From positions 1 through 32,152 of the forward strand of contig CAJOEC010000042.1 in assembly GCA_905233425.1 (NCBI GenBank): 32,152 nt of DNA. Reading direction: 5' to 3'. The number at the start of each line of letters is the position of its first letter. The first letter of the stretch is position 1. Origin of the DNA: an uncultured Prevotella sp. (lineage in GTDB: Bacteria; Bacteroidota; Bacteroidia; Bacteroidales; Bacteroidaceae). Below, piece after piece: positions 15,519 through 25,775 of the stretch. The notes beneath the pieces are model-generated. The model was not told where the DNA came from, did not search any database, and saw nothing but the letters and a program-made list of their open reading frames with translations. A program made the position numbers and the translations under genes.

Positions 15519-16391
15519 ATGGCAGATTATAGAAACATACCGGCTATGGTTACTGTCCCCCAAGATAGGGATGGTGAAATCGTAATTTTCCAGCCAGATG
15601 AGAACATTCGGTTGGAAGTGCGTATTGAAGACGAAACGGTATGGCTCACCCAAGCCCAGATGGCAGAGCTGTTTCAAACAACCAGAAACAATGTCACACT
15701 ACATATTAGTAATATTTTCAAAGAAGGAGAACTTCAGGAAGATTCAGTTCGTAAGGAATCCTTACTAACTGCCGCTGACGGTAAGGAATATCGCACAAAG
15801 ATATACAGTCTTGATGTCATTATCTCTGTGGGATATAGAGTGAAGTCCAGGCGAGGCACTCAGTTCCGACAGTGGGCCAACGGCGTACTGAGAGAATATT
15901 TGCTGCGCGGCTATGCCGTCAATCGCCGATTGGAGAATATTGAACGGCGCGTTTCGGCCACAGAGGAGAAGATAGATTTCTTTGTTCGCACTTCTTTGCC
16001 TCCTCAGCAAGGAATCTTCTTCGACGGACAGATATTTGATGCTTATACGCTGGTGAGCGACCTCATTCGCTCTGCCAAGAAGTCGATAGTACTTATAGAC
16101 AATTATGTGGACGACACGGTACTTAAGATGCTCGACAAGCGAGAAGCAGGTGTTACTGCCACAGTTTACACCCGGGACATATCCCAGCAGTTGCAGTTGG
16201 ATATTCAGCGGCATAACACTCAATATCCCGCCATCAACGTGATTTGCTTTGACAGAAGTCACGACCGTTTCCTGCTGATTGACGAAACGGTTTACCATGT
16301 AGGTGCCTCACTGAAAGACCTAGGAAAGAAATGGTTTGCTATTATGAAGATGAACGACATTACAGCAACCCAATTGCTGAACAAGATGTAA
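15519..16391 (+). CDS. RhuM-family protein with PLD-like C-terminal region
   Basis: The 290-residue protein has a RhuM-type N-terminus: VRIEDETVWLTQAQMAELFQ (about 34-53), TTRNNVTLHISNIFKEGEL, and YSLDVIISVGYRVKSRRGTQ followed by FRQWANGVLREYLLRGYAVN. RhuM proteins were named in a Salmonella pathogenicity island; many resemble phage antirepressor or toxin-island proteins. The second half (about 165-290) resembles a phospholipase-D-like region, with SAKKSIVLIDNYVDD and HDRFLLID, an H-x-R-x4-D version of the HKD motif where Arg replaces the usual Lys. Catalysis is therefore doubtful. It lies between the decoy copy and the true start of the giant gene, so it appears to be an inserted cassette. 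Confidence 0.82.
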   Translation: MADYRNIPAMVTVPQDRDGEIVIFQPDENIRLEVRIEDETVWLTQAQMAELFQTTRNNVTLHISNIFKEGELQEDSVRKESLLTAADGKEYRTKIYSLDVIISVGYRVKSRRGTQFRQWANGVLREYLLRGYAVNRRLENIERRVSATEEKIDFFVRTSLPPQQGIFFDGQIFDAYTLVSDLIRSAKKSIVLIDNYVDDTVLKMLDKREAGVTATVYTRDISQQLQLDIQRHNTQYPAINVICFDRSHDRFLLIDETVYHVGASLKDLGKKWFAIMKMNDITATQLLNKM

Positions 16392-16394
16392 AGG

Positions 16395-16492
16395 TAATAA
16401 AATGTGTAACGAAATAATAATAAAGCGATGAAGATGAAACAGCTTCTCAGATATACCTCCACCCTGCTCCGAACAGTCCTGCTGCTGGGGGC
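16395..16492 (+). repeat. Leader repeat copy 3 and the true 5' end of the giant gene
   Basis: TAATAAAGCGATGAAGATGA and the next 55 bases (16418-16492) repeat 15398-15472, offset by exactly 1020 bp, with four mismatches. The stretch before it (16395-16417, GTAATAAAATGTGTAACGAA) looks like a diverged form of the upstream half of the leader. Confidence 0.8.
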
Positions 16493-19400
16493 AATAGCTT
16501 TCGTAAACATACAACAGACAACAGCGCAGGCATTACCGGTTACAGAAGACATGCCCAGCGCTTTTGACTTTATGAATCCTGGAGATGTCATAGGCGACGG
16601 GAACTACTACTATATACAGTTCTATTTCGGTAGCGACATCAGCTATCTGTCAGACCAAGGTGCGGGTAATGCCTTGCGCTCAAAAGACTATATCCCTTTT
16701 GCCAAGAATCTGCAGTGGACCTTAGTAAGCACAGGAACTGCTAATCAGTTCAAGCTGAAAAGCCTTAATGGCATTTGGGTCTATTTGGATGGAACCTATA
16801 AAGGCACAAACGATGAAAACGCAGCCTCCACGCTTACCTTCTATAGTCACTCTGGCGGTGGCTACGACATAGGGACTACAGGTGATGCAACAAAAGCGAT
16901 GGCGGGGAATGACAATAAAGGACCGTGGGTCGAAGTCTATAATAATGCTAAAAGTAATGCTCGTTGCCGTCTGCGTGTCGCAAAGCTGAAAGATAACGTT
17001 GCGCATATCATCTATTGGCAGGAGCCTATTTACAAGGATGGTAACGTTGTCGACAGAAATGCAGACTCCCGTGGCGGTTGGGAAGGCTTTACCCAGCACC
17101 ACTATTTGACCAATTCCGGCACAAACGACAATCGGTATGACATTTCTTCCCGTAAGTCCATACTGTGGTATTACGATGTATGGCAGCTGCCTACTGCTGC
17201 CGCTTATCACCAAGATGGTCTGTGGACACTGGAAAGTGCTGGTTCTGATGGTGAGTTCTATATTAAGAAATACGGCTCTTCAGGCGAATACTTGAACTAT
17301 AATGGAAGTAATGCAAGCATATTAGGAACAAAGAATCCCGAATATGGCAAGTATGTTCTTGAAAGCCCTGGAGCCAACCGCTACACACGTATTCAGAACA
17401 GCAACAGATTCGTCGCCGATGACCTCACCACCAGTATGTTCCATTATTGGGATGGTTGGGGTGCCAATGCTTCACAGACATCACAAGAAGTTCCCACGCT
17501 GACCTATAATGTTGGCAATAACGTTGAGGTGAGTACCGCTAATGCTACGGTGATTGGTGACGGATGGCATGTTCATTATTTGCTCTATGCCGACCTGACC
17601 GGCTATTCGAAGATAGTGTTTGAGGGAACACCGGGCTTGGAACTGCGTGTGCTGCTGAACCGTGATGCACCTGATGGCACTGATGGTGATTGGGGCGGTG
17701 CTTTTCTTGACTGGCATTGCACGATTGGTGATAACGGTAAGGGCGAACTGAGCCTGTCAGAACTGGCATTCGCTCACCTGAACTCTATTAAGGTTTATGG
17801 CGGTTCGGGAACAATCTCGTCGATCAAACTGATGAAGCCAAACTTTGTATCATCACCGTTGACATCGTCGGGCTCGTTCTATAACTGGGATGGCTATGGA
17901 GCAAATGCCAACGCTACTGAAGCTGCGACGGTTGCCTTTGATGTTGGTAATACTGTAAATGCCGGTGAAACGATTGCCGGTGACGGCAATGTGTACTACC
18001 TTACTTATGCCGACCTGACAGGCAGCAAGAAGATAGTATTCGAGGGCACGCCGGGCGTGCAGCTACGTGTGCTCCTGAACCGTCAGGGCGACGGTGGCCC
18101 ACTGGTAGAGAAAACTGCCACCATCAGCAATTACGGCAAGGCTGAGGTGGACATCTCCGACCTGGCCTACGTCCACCTGAATGCCATCAAGGCGGGCTGG
18201 AACAGTCCTTCGGGCACCATTACATCCATTAAAGTCATGACACCGGCTATAGGTGGCAATAGCCTCTTCCTCTCGTGTGCCAACACCGACGGCAATCCCG
18301 TCACGCAATTGGCGGGAAACACCTCTTCCGACTGGTATGCCGGCTTCCTGCCCGTAGAGGTTCCCGTGCCTAATAAGGATGAGTTCTATCAGGTGGTGAT
18401 GGGATTGAACCCGAAGACTAAGAATCAAATTGCTTTAACGGGCGGAAACATGACAGTTTCTAACCAAGTGTATGCGGGTGAAAAAGTCATTGGGGCTACT
18501 TTTACCCCTACAGGTGCCTATCAAAATGCTTTTCAGTATAAAAATTTTAACACACGAAGCTACAAGCAGATTGTGATTAAGTTTGATGGTGCTGTGCCTT
18601 CTGGGTGGACACTTCATACATACGGAGGCCAATGGGAAGGAAATGTTGACTTGGCAGAAAAGGAGGAATATACTGTTACTTTAACTCCTGGCACGAAGAT
18701 TGATGACTTCACCATTTATAATACAGATGCCAATGCTTCCCCCCTGATCATCTCTGAAATCTATTTCACCCCAGATTTACCTTTACAGATGTTGAATCAT
18801 AGCGGTGGAACCTCAGACTATTCGGAAGAAGAAGATGAGTGTCAGCTGTGGCAGTTGGAGCAGGTGGACGATTATACCACTTTCCGTGTTAAAGACAAAA
18901 GTACAGGAAAATATCTTAAGGGGCCTTGGCAGATGACAGAACCTAACGACCCTGATGATGCTGAGACCAAAAACATCGACCAGTATCTTGGAGACTTCTA
19001 CATCAAATGGTTTTTCATCAGCCCTGCCGTCAAGGAAATCCCTGTCGAGCATTATGTACGGCATAAGGAGTCGTATCTGAGAACGTATGCTGAGGCTATA
19101 ACCGACCAGGAAGGGCTTAAGAAGCAAGGTCTGGCAACTGACATCGACTCGGACTGGAAGAACTTCAACGGTAATCTTGACGGTTTTACCCAGAACGTCA
19201 ACCACTTCGAGATAACCCACTATGTGAAGATGGGCGACTCAAGGGTGATAGAATTCCCCACAGTGCTGAATAAAAACAACGACCACATCTTCTTTCAGCG
19301 CTTCTATAACTATGGAGAACTGGACGAACACATGGACCTTGACAACCTGAAGGCTCACGTGAGCTTGGACACCCGCGACGATGGCGACGTGCAGTATTTC

Positions 19401-22400
19401 CTCTATAGGAACGGTATGGTGACCGGCCAGAAACTGAACTGGGGTGGAATCGAGGCTCACGGTCAGGCACGTAATGCGCAGCGCCGTTTCAACTTCACCA
19501 ACAGCGATGGTGAACAATTCACAGTGGCTGTTGATGTGTCGCGCTACAGTGACCTGGAGTATTTGAATAAGACCAACCCATTAGACGATGACCTTCGAGA
19601 GCCTTCGCTCACCATGCGTTATCTGTTCCACATGAATGATGCCAAGACGATGGCTGCAAGACTGACCGCTTGCTCTGAGGGCAGTGACAATTGGTTAGAA
19701 GGCAATAAGGTTTTCCATTTCGGCAGAACGCAGGTGCCTTACACCAAGTTCAAGAAGGTGGGCTACCGGGGAGAGTTCATCCCCATACGTCACATCTTCT
19801 CCGACTATTGGGTATACGATAACCATCAACTTATCGATCCAACTTATTTGTCATCGCTGGGCTTGACCGGAGAGGCGCTCAACAACTATCTGGACCAGCA
19901 TTTGGTGTCTGCCGTCAACGACAACAACAGTGGCAGGATTGAGGTGGTGATTGACCCTAATGGAACAGGCATCCGTTATGGCGGCTACAACCCCAACGTC
20001 AACCTGAACAGTGAAGCAGAAGACGCCGAAGGAAACGATGCCGACTACCAGGGTTTCTATTTCTATGACCTGCTGTCGCCATCGCCCAAGCATGAGTATG
20101 GCAACAGCCGCTTTATTGCATTCAGGTATCCTGAGGGAGGTATTGTCAATTCTGAAAACCCCGCCTACATCAAGATATATCTGAACAACAATGGAACAAG
20201 ATACCAAATAGCACAATTCACCATTTACTTCGATGCAAACATGGCAACCCGTCCGTGGACGGAGATTAAGAATGGTACTTCTTATTATAATGGCGTGAAT
20301 CAAGTGAAAGGGACTCCTCGTGACCCCAATGAGCTGAGGAAGCAAGCCGGACACCCAATAGCAAAGGTTACTTTCGACTATCCTGAGGGCGTTACCTATA
20401 ACTACCCGACTTCTGCTATCTGCCCATCTTCCGACGGCATTACCCGTCACGACGGCGGCAACCGCAATGCGGGTGGCACCATCGCCAACTCCAGCCCCGT
20501 TCCCCTCACCTTCGACCACACCAACTACTCATTCGACGGTGACGGCTGTAACTGGGGTGCTTACGCCCTCGTGACACAAAAGAAAACGCAATGGGGTAAC
20601 GATAAGTGGGTTTATCCTGCCGACGATGCCGATTACGGCTATGACATTGATGCTGACCCGGGCATGCAGAAAGCCTTTATGTATATTGATGCTTCTGAGC
20701 AACCGGGTGACATCTGCGCCGTGGAGTTTGAAGGTGAGTTCTGTACCAGCGACAAGCTGATGTGTACCGGTTGGATTTCCGGCTCCAACAAGATACAGGG
20801 CGACACACGCTGCCCCGGCAGTATCACAGTGACGGTGAAGGGTGAGGATGAAGGTGGCAATACCAATACCATCTACCGATTCTGTCCAGGACAGATTTAC
20901 GAGCTGGACAATGGTTATACGGAAAGTACGGCAGAAAATGCTGCCGGCATTGACGGCAACGGAAATGGTGCCACCCATGTGGTGTGGCAGCAGTTCTACT
21001 TCGAATTTTCTACCGACAAGAAGTACGAACGTTACTGGCTTGAGGTGAATAATAACTGCGTCAGCTCTAACGGTGGTGACTTCATGCTCGACAACGTTGA
21101 GGTCTATACCATCGTGCCCGAAGTAAAGCCAGAGATGAACACGCCCATCTGTGTCAACGAGGACGGTCAGGTGGATATGCGCCTGCTGAAGCTCTCGGTG
21201 GACTTTAACAAGCTAAAGAGTTCTTCAGGCGTTACTTCTGGAGCAGGCAAACTGGGCTTCGTGTTCCTCGAGAAAAACAAGTTCCTCACAAAGCTGAAGA
21301 CCTTAAAGAGCTATGCCGGCTCCATTGACGATCTGGCGCTACAAATAAAAGACGGTACATACGTCCTCTCGGACAATGACGCTGCATACGTTGCTGCCTT
21401 CGACGAAGCCTTGCTGAGAAGTTCCTCAACGAATGAGACTATCTGGGAGTCGACAGCTCAGAGTGCAAACCAAGGTGCAGGCGTGCTGTATTTCGAGTGG
21501 CAAAGCACTTTCGAGAGCAATCCTTTGTTCTCATTCTACAAGGCAGTCAACAAGGAACGCGCCGTGTACCGTGAAACAGTAGGTACGGGCGATGAAACTG
21601 TGGACTATATTGTGATGAACGGAAACTTCCCGCAATTGCCGTGGAAGGTAAACACCGAGTATTACATTGTGCCCTCCAATGCCCACATAACGAGTTTCAG
21701 CGAGGTGTATGCCAACTTCAACATCTGTTCGGAGTGTAGCAAAGCCAGCGTGTTCAAGATAGAGCCGCCCCTGACCGTGCTGGGCCTGGAGAAGTCGAAA
21801 GAGACTCACGACTACGTGGTGTGCGAGGGCCAGATTCCCACGCTTGTCACCGACCTGAAGGGCTACGACTTCAATGGTGTCGAGGTTCCTATGCAGGACC
21901 TTAACTACGACTGGTGGTTAGGGGCAGACGATATGATTGCCACGCTCGACAACTACCACAGCCTGCAGAAAAACGGCATCAGGCTCGACAATGCTCTTGC
22001 CACTCTCCGTGTCTACTATCCTGATGCTACCGACCTCAACGGCATCATCGGGCACCTGGCGCAATCGCCCCACCCAGAGCTTACGTTAGCCATGGTGAAC
22101 TACCTGAAGGAACTGGTTGACGCCGGGCAGTTAGTGTTGCACCAGCGGTCCATCAGCTTGCCAGCAGAGCCAGTGTCGGCCGACGACCCCTATTTCTACC
22201 TCGTTGCCTGTCCCATCCATGACGATGCGTTCGCCCGTGCATTGAATCCTCAGGCGAACCAATACGTTGCCTTCTTCTGCGACGAGCCTCAGGGTCTGCG
22301 CGTCAAAGTGGGCGACAAGGCACCGACGCTGAAGACGGGCTTCGTGCCGGGCGAGAACACCTTTGCCACTTACGACTACTCAGCCGCCAACAATGCTTTG

Positions 22401-25400
22401 CTGAGCATCCGCCTGGCAAAGATGGAGCAGTTTGAGACCGTGAAGCATGGCACGGAAGCTGATGTGCCGACGGACGATTATTGCACTACGGCAAGCACAG
22501 ACGAGCATTTCCTCTGGCTTCCCATCCGTAATGCTGAGACACAGGTGGCAAACGGTGTCATCAGGAAATCGCAGGACTGCAACGTCTATTTGGCCTCCAC
22601 CAACGACCCTGTGAACGACAAGAACATCTCCAAGGCCATGAAAAATGGCTCACTGCCCATCGTTGGAAAGATAGTGCAGCTGAACGCCATCAACACAGCG
22701 AATGGCACTAACCTCGATGATCAGAACGACGAGAACCGCCTGTGCATCTATTTCACTGAGAATTTTGAGGTGCGCGAGGGCTACAACTACACGCTGAGCC
22801 TGCCCTTCCAGGAGGTTGGCGACGTGAATGCTTGCGACGGCACCATCCTCATCAACCTGAAGATTGTACCCGACTACGAGGTGTGGACCGGTGCTGCCGG
22901 CAACACCGACTGGAACAACGACGAGAACTGGCGGCGTGCCGACGGCAACACGGTCGACCACAGCGGGCTTAATGACGATGAGCTCTACGTGGCTGCCGCT
23001 GCTTCCACTTCGCCACTTTATGAGTATAAGACCAACAAGTGGAACTACCGCACCTCGAAGGACCGCATCTTCCGCAAAGGCTTTGCTCCGCTCTACTGCA
23101 CCCATGTGCTCATCAAAAGCGACGAATGGGGCAACGCGCCTGAACTCTACGACGGACTTGACGGAAAGGACGTGCTGCAGAAGACGCCCTTCCCCAACCT
23201 ACGCGATGCTGACGACTGGAACGGCTATGGTGCCGCGGCAACGGCTACGCCCATCCTGCGCTACGACATGCAGGCCCGCCATTATGAACTGTGGCCTGAG
23301 ACCTACGGCCAAGCCTCTAACAAAGGACGTGACGGTGACTTGATTGCGGAAATGTATCAGATAAACAGCTGCGATGAGATTGTATTCCAGCCGAGCACTG
23401 AGCTGCTGAACGCCCACCTCTTGAACTACAACAATGTCTGGGTGGAGTATCAGCTCGACAACAAGCGCTGGTATCTCCTTGGCTCGCCACTACAGGGCAC
23501 CATCTCAGGCGAGTGGTATGCGCCTACAGGCACCGCCAAACAGGAAACCACCTATTACGACCCCGTCACCTTCGGCACCGGCTACGACCGATACAGCCCC
23601 GCCATCTATCAGCGCAGCTGGGACAAGGCCAAGGCCGTGCTCTACGAAATAGGTTCAACCTATAGCACTACTGACGACAGCCAGACGGAGAACTTAGGCG
23701 TAAACTGGGAAGGAAGCTGGAATGGCAGCACCTGGCAAGACCCCACCGGAGAAACTGACGGTACGGGAGCCGACGAATACCTTGACCGCTTAGGCTACAA
23801 GCCCATGGGCGGGAAGAAGGCCAACGTGGCCATCAAGGGCGTCTGGAGCAATACGTACAATGATGCCACGGTGGACTATTCCAAGGGGGCCTTCTCCGTC
23901 ATGGTGATGAACCACCTGAAGGGTAACGACACCAGCAACGGCAAGTCTGTCATCCGTCTGCCGAAAGAGGATACTATGTACGACTATTACAAGTTCTCAG
24001 AAAACGGTAGTGACAATGGCGGAACAGACACAGACCTGGGTACTATACAGAGTGGCAAGGACCGAGCCAAGAACCGTGGACGCCTGAAAACCGACCTGCT
24101 GCTGCCGACGTCTGCCCAAAATACTGAGGCCGCGGCCAGCATTTATGGCGACCGGCGCACCTACACCCGCATCCCCACTAAGGAAACGGATTTGAAAACC
24201 ATGAACAGCACTTTTGCTGCTCAAGGCGGCAATCCTGCCACTGCCGGTTTCTTCGCTGAGGCCGTTGCAGCCGGCATCTCCAACATGAACTACTACCTGG
24301 TGGAGAACCCGTTCCCATGCGGACTGAACATGAATTATTTCTTTGAGGCGAACACCGGGCTTGAAAAGAAATACTGGCTGCTCACAGCCACCGGACAGCA
24401 CTTGGTGCAGAAAGCTGCTTCCGGCGACTGGATAAGCCCAACTCTTCACCTGAACAATGAAGATTACTATGACACAGGCTATAACGTGTTGGCTCCCGGT
24501 CAAGGTTTCTTTGTAGAGGCAAAAACACATTCAGACAATCTGACCATTACCTTTAATAGGGATATGCAGGTCCATTCTCGTTATGGTGTGCCGAGCGGCA
24601 GTCCAAGGAAATTCAATATCGAGGTGGGACAGCAACAAGTGATGGAGGAATTGAAGGAATATGTTGATGATGACAACGACCCGGATACCCCTGATGTCCT
24701 TCAAACCGTAACCACCACCGTTGATTTGAATGGTAATGGCATTTATGGAGAAATGGGTATAACGGTAGACGGACAAACCGTCAATGAAGTTGTGCCAGTG
24801 ATGGTGCCCGTGTGGGAAACGGACACAAATGGTGACCCTGTCTTGGATGACAATGGTAACAAGATTCCTAAGCTTATCCCTGTCATGGCGGATGTAGAAC
24901 TCTACACCTTTGTACAAACTACTGATGAATCCTATAAGTATCCACTGAAGGCTCGGGGCGACAACTTCACAGTGACTCGTGGTGCCAGTGTGGGTAGCTT
25001 GGGTCTGGTCATCACCGCCGAGCGTGACGGACTGCAGAGCAGTGCCTTGGTGATGCAGTATGACGGGGCGAGCAACGACTTCCTGCCGTCGGAGGACACT
25101 GAGACCTTCATCTGCATGGACGAACTGAAGCAAGTGCCCACGGTGTACACCCTTTGCGGACGATTGGCCACGACCATCAACAGCATCCACGACTTCCGCA
25201 GTCTGCCTGTGGGTGTGGAGTCGGCCAGCGACGCGGAGTGTACGCTGACGTTCCGTGGCGTGGAGCTGCTCGGCGACTCGATAGCCTTCTACGATGCCAA
25301 GGAGAAGAAGCTGACACCGCTTGAGTCGGGCATGAGCATCGCCGTGAGCGGACAGACGCAGAACCGCTACTACATCGTCTCCAGTCTCAACCCGCAGGAG

Positions 25401-25634
25401 GTCGCCAAGGAGACCCATCTGCAGATCTTCGCCAAGGGCATGACGGCAAGGGTGATCGCCTCGACGGATGAACCCATCACCGATGTCCGCTGCTACGACA
25501 CCTCGGGCCGACTGGTGTACTCGGCCAGCCCGCAGACGCCTGAGTGCAGTTTCACGCTGCTCGCAGCCGGTGTCTACATCATCGATGCCCAGACGGAGAA
25601 CGACCGCAAGACAAGGAAAGTGGCTCTGAAATAG
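16428..25634 (+). CDS. Giant T9SS-exported surface protein (3068 residues)
   Basis: The protein has a Sec signal peptide (about 1-35, ending TTAQA) and a T9SS type A sorting domain at the end (about 2993-3068: VRCYDTSGRLVYSASPQ, AAGVYIIDAQ, final KVALK), so it should be carried across the outer membrane and attached or released. Two tandem modules of about 130 residues, roughly 337-478 and 483-606, share FHYWDGWGAN / FYNWDGYGAN, YADLTG, KIVFEGTPG and LRVLLNR; they look like carbohydrate-binding beta-sandwiches. A more diverged third module may follow (about 660-785). Near residue 2150 is a VWTGAAGNTDWNNDENWRRA motif common in Bacteroidota surface proteins. No enzyme motif was found. Adhesion or glycan binding is inferred. 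Both gene edges are clear; a spare copy of its start lies 1020 bp upstream. Confidence 0.85.
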   Translation: MKMKQLLRYTSTLLRTVLLLGAIAFVNIQQTTAQALPVTEDMPSAFDFMNPGDVIGDGNYYYIQFYFGSDISYLSDQGAGNALRSKDYIPFAKNLQWTLVSTGTANQFKLKSLNGIWVYLDGTYKGTNDENAASTLTFYSHSGGGYDIGTTGDATKAMAGNDNKGPWVEVYNNAKSNARCRLRVAKLKDNVAHIIYWQEPIYKDGNVVDRNADSRGGWEGFTQHHYLTNSGTNDNRYDISSRKSILWYYDVWQLPTAAAYHQDGLWTLESAGSDGEFYIKKYGSSGEYLNYNGSNASILGTKNPEYGKYVLESPGANRYTRIQNSNRFVADDLTTSMFHYWDGWGANASQTSQEVPTLTYNVGNNVEVSTANATVIGDGWHVHYLLYADLTGYSKIVFEGTPGLELRVLLNRDAPDGTDGDWGGAFLDWHCTIGDNGKGELSLSELAFAHLNSIKVYGGSGTISSIKLMKPNFVSSPLTSSGSFYNWDGYGANANATEAATVAFDVGNTVNAGETIAGDGNVYYLTYADLTGSKKIVFEGTPGVQLRVLLNRQGDGGPLVEKTATISNYGKAEVDISDLAYVHLNAIKAGWNSPSGTITSIKVMTPAIGGNSLFLSCANTDGNPVTQLAGNTSSDWYAGFLPVEVPVPNKDEFYQVVMGLNPKTKNQIALTGGNMTVSNQVYAGEKVIGATFTPTGAYQNAFQYKNFNTRSYKQIVIKFDGAVPSGWTLHTYGGQWEGNVDLAEKEEYTVTLTPGTKIDDFTIYNTDANASPLIISEIYFTPDLPLQMLNHSGGTSDYSEEEDECQLWQLEQVDDYTTFRVKDKSTGKYLKGPWQMTEPNDPDDAETKNIDQYLGDFYIKWFFISPAVKEIPVEHYVRHKESYLRTYAEAITDQEGLKKQGLATDIDSDWKNFNGNLDGFTQNVNHFEITHYVKMGDSRVIEFPTVLNKNNDHIFFQRFYNYGELDEHMDLDNLKAHVSLDTRDDGDVQYFLYRNGMVTGQKLNWGGIEAHGQARNAQRRFNFTNSDGEQFTVAVDVSRYSDLEYLNKTNPLDDDLREPSLTMRYLFHMNDAKTMAARLTACSEGSDNWLEGNKVFHFGRTQVPYTKFKKVGYRGEFIPIRHIFSDYWVYDNHQLIDPTYLSSLGLTGEALNNYLDQHLVSAVNDNNSGRIEVVIDPNGTGIRYGGYNPNVNLNSEAEDAEGNDADYQGFYFYDLLSPSPKHEYGNSRFIAFRYPEGGIVNSENPAYIKIYLNNNGTRYQIAQFTIYFDANMATRPWTEIKNGTSYYNGVNQVKGTPRDPNELRKQAGHPIAKVTFDYPEGVTYNYPTSAICPSSDGITRHDGGNRNAGGTIANSSPVPLTFDHTNYSFDGDGCNWGAYALVTQKKTQWGNDKWVYPADDADYGYDIDADPGMQKAFMYIDASEQPGDICAVEFEGEFCTSDKLMCTGWISGSNKIQGDTRCPGSITVTVKGEDEGGNTNTIYRFCPGQIYELDNGYTESTAENAAGIDGNGNGATHVVWQQFYFEFSTDKKYERYWLEVNNNCVSSNGGDFMLDNVEVYTIVPEVKPEMNTPICVNEDGQVDMRLLKLSVDFNKLKSSSGVTSGAGKLGFVFLEKNKFLTKLKTLKSYAGSIDDLALQIKDGTYVLSDNDAAYVAAFDEALLRSSSTNETIWESTAQSANQGAGVLYFEWQSTFESNPLFSFYKAVNKERAVYRETVGTGDETVDYIVMNGNFPQLPWKVNTEYYIVPSNAHITSFSEVYANFNICSECSKASVFKIEPPLTVLGLEKSKETHDYVVCEGQIPTLVTDLKGYDFNGVEVPMQDLNYDWWLGADDMIATLDNYHSLQKNGIRLDNALATLRVYYPDATDLNGIIGHLAQSPHPELTLAMVNYLKELVDAGQLVLHQRSISLPAEPVSADDPYFYLVACPIHDDAFARALNPQANQYVAFFCDEPQGLRVKVGDKAPTLKTGFVPGENTFATYDYSAANNALLSIRLAKMEQFETVKHGTEADVPTDDYCTTASTDEHFLWLPIRNAETQVANGVIRKSQDCNVYLASTNDPVNDKNISKAMKNGSLPIVGKIVQLNAINTANGTNLDDQNDENRLCIYFTENFEVREGYNYTLSLPFQEVGDVNACDGTILINLKIVPDYEVWTGAAGNTDWNNDENWRRADGNTVDHSGLNDDELYVAAAASTSPLYEYKTNKWNYRTSKDRIFRKGFAPLYCTHVLIKSDEWGNAPELYDGLDGKDVLQKTPFPNLRDADDWNGYGAAATATPILRYDMQARHYELWPETYGQASNKGRDGDLIAEMYQINSCDEIVFQPSTELLNAHLLNYNNVWVEYQLDNKRWYLLGSPLQGTISGEWYAPTGTAKQETTYYDPVTFGTGYDRYSPAIYQRSWDKAKAVLYEIGSTYSTTDDSQTENLGVNWEGSWNGSTWQDPTGETDGTGADEYLDRLGYKPMGGKKANVAIKGVWSNTYNDATVDYSKGAFSVMVMNHLKGNDTSNGKSVIRLPKEDTMYDYYKFSENGSDNGGTDTDLGTIQSGKDRAKNRGRLKTDLLLPTSAQNTEAAASIYGDRRTYTRIPTKETDLKTMNSTFAAQGGNPATAGFFAEAVAAGISNMNYYLVENPFPCGLNMNYFFEANTGLEKKYWLLTATGQHLVQKAASGDWISPTLHLNNEDYYDTGYNVLAPGQGFFVEAKTHSDNLTITFNRDMQVHSRYGVPSGSPRKFNIEVGQQQVMEELKEYVDDDNDPDTPDVLQTVTTTVDLNGNGIYGEMGITVDGQTVNEVVPVMVPVWETDTNGDPVLDDNGNKIPKLIPVMADVELYTFVQTTDESYKYPLKARGDNFTVTRGASVGSLGLVITAERDGLQSSALVMQYDGASNDFLPSEDTETFICMDELKQVPTVYTLCGRLATTINSIHDFRSLPVGVESASDAECTLTFRGVELLGDSIAFYDAKEKKLTPLESGMSIAVSGQTQNRYYIVSSLNPQEVAKETHLQIFAKGMTARVIASTDEPITDVRCYDTSGRLVYSASPQTPECSFTLLAAGVYIIDAQTENDRKTRKVALK

Positions 25635-25706
25635 CCATCCCTTGACGAGTAAAGACACCTGAACAGTCAGAAAATAGGTTCGTGGCGCACGCTACGGATA
25701 ATTTTG

Positions 25707-25736
25707 GCGGCCGCCGCGAATATTCGTGGCGGCCGC
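25707..25736. repeat. 30-bp near-perfect palindrome
   Basis: GCGGCCGCC (25707-25715) and GGCGGCCGC (25728-25736) enclose CGAATATTCG, which is itself a palindrome; only one position pair (G and T) breaks the symmetry. It starts 72 bp after the giant gene's stop. It may terminate transcription, but no T run follows. Confidence 0.85.
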
Positions 25737-25775
25737 TGTGAATGTTCCCGCCGCCCGCCGTGAAACGCGAGAGCA

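Noticed and set aside
14270..16430. Insertion sequence carrying the accessory genes
   Set aside because: The repeats are direct leader copies, there are no terminal inverted repeats, and none of the genes is a transposase.
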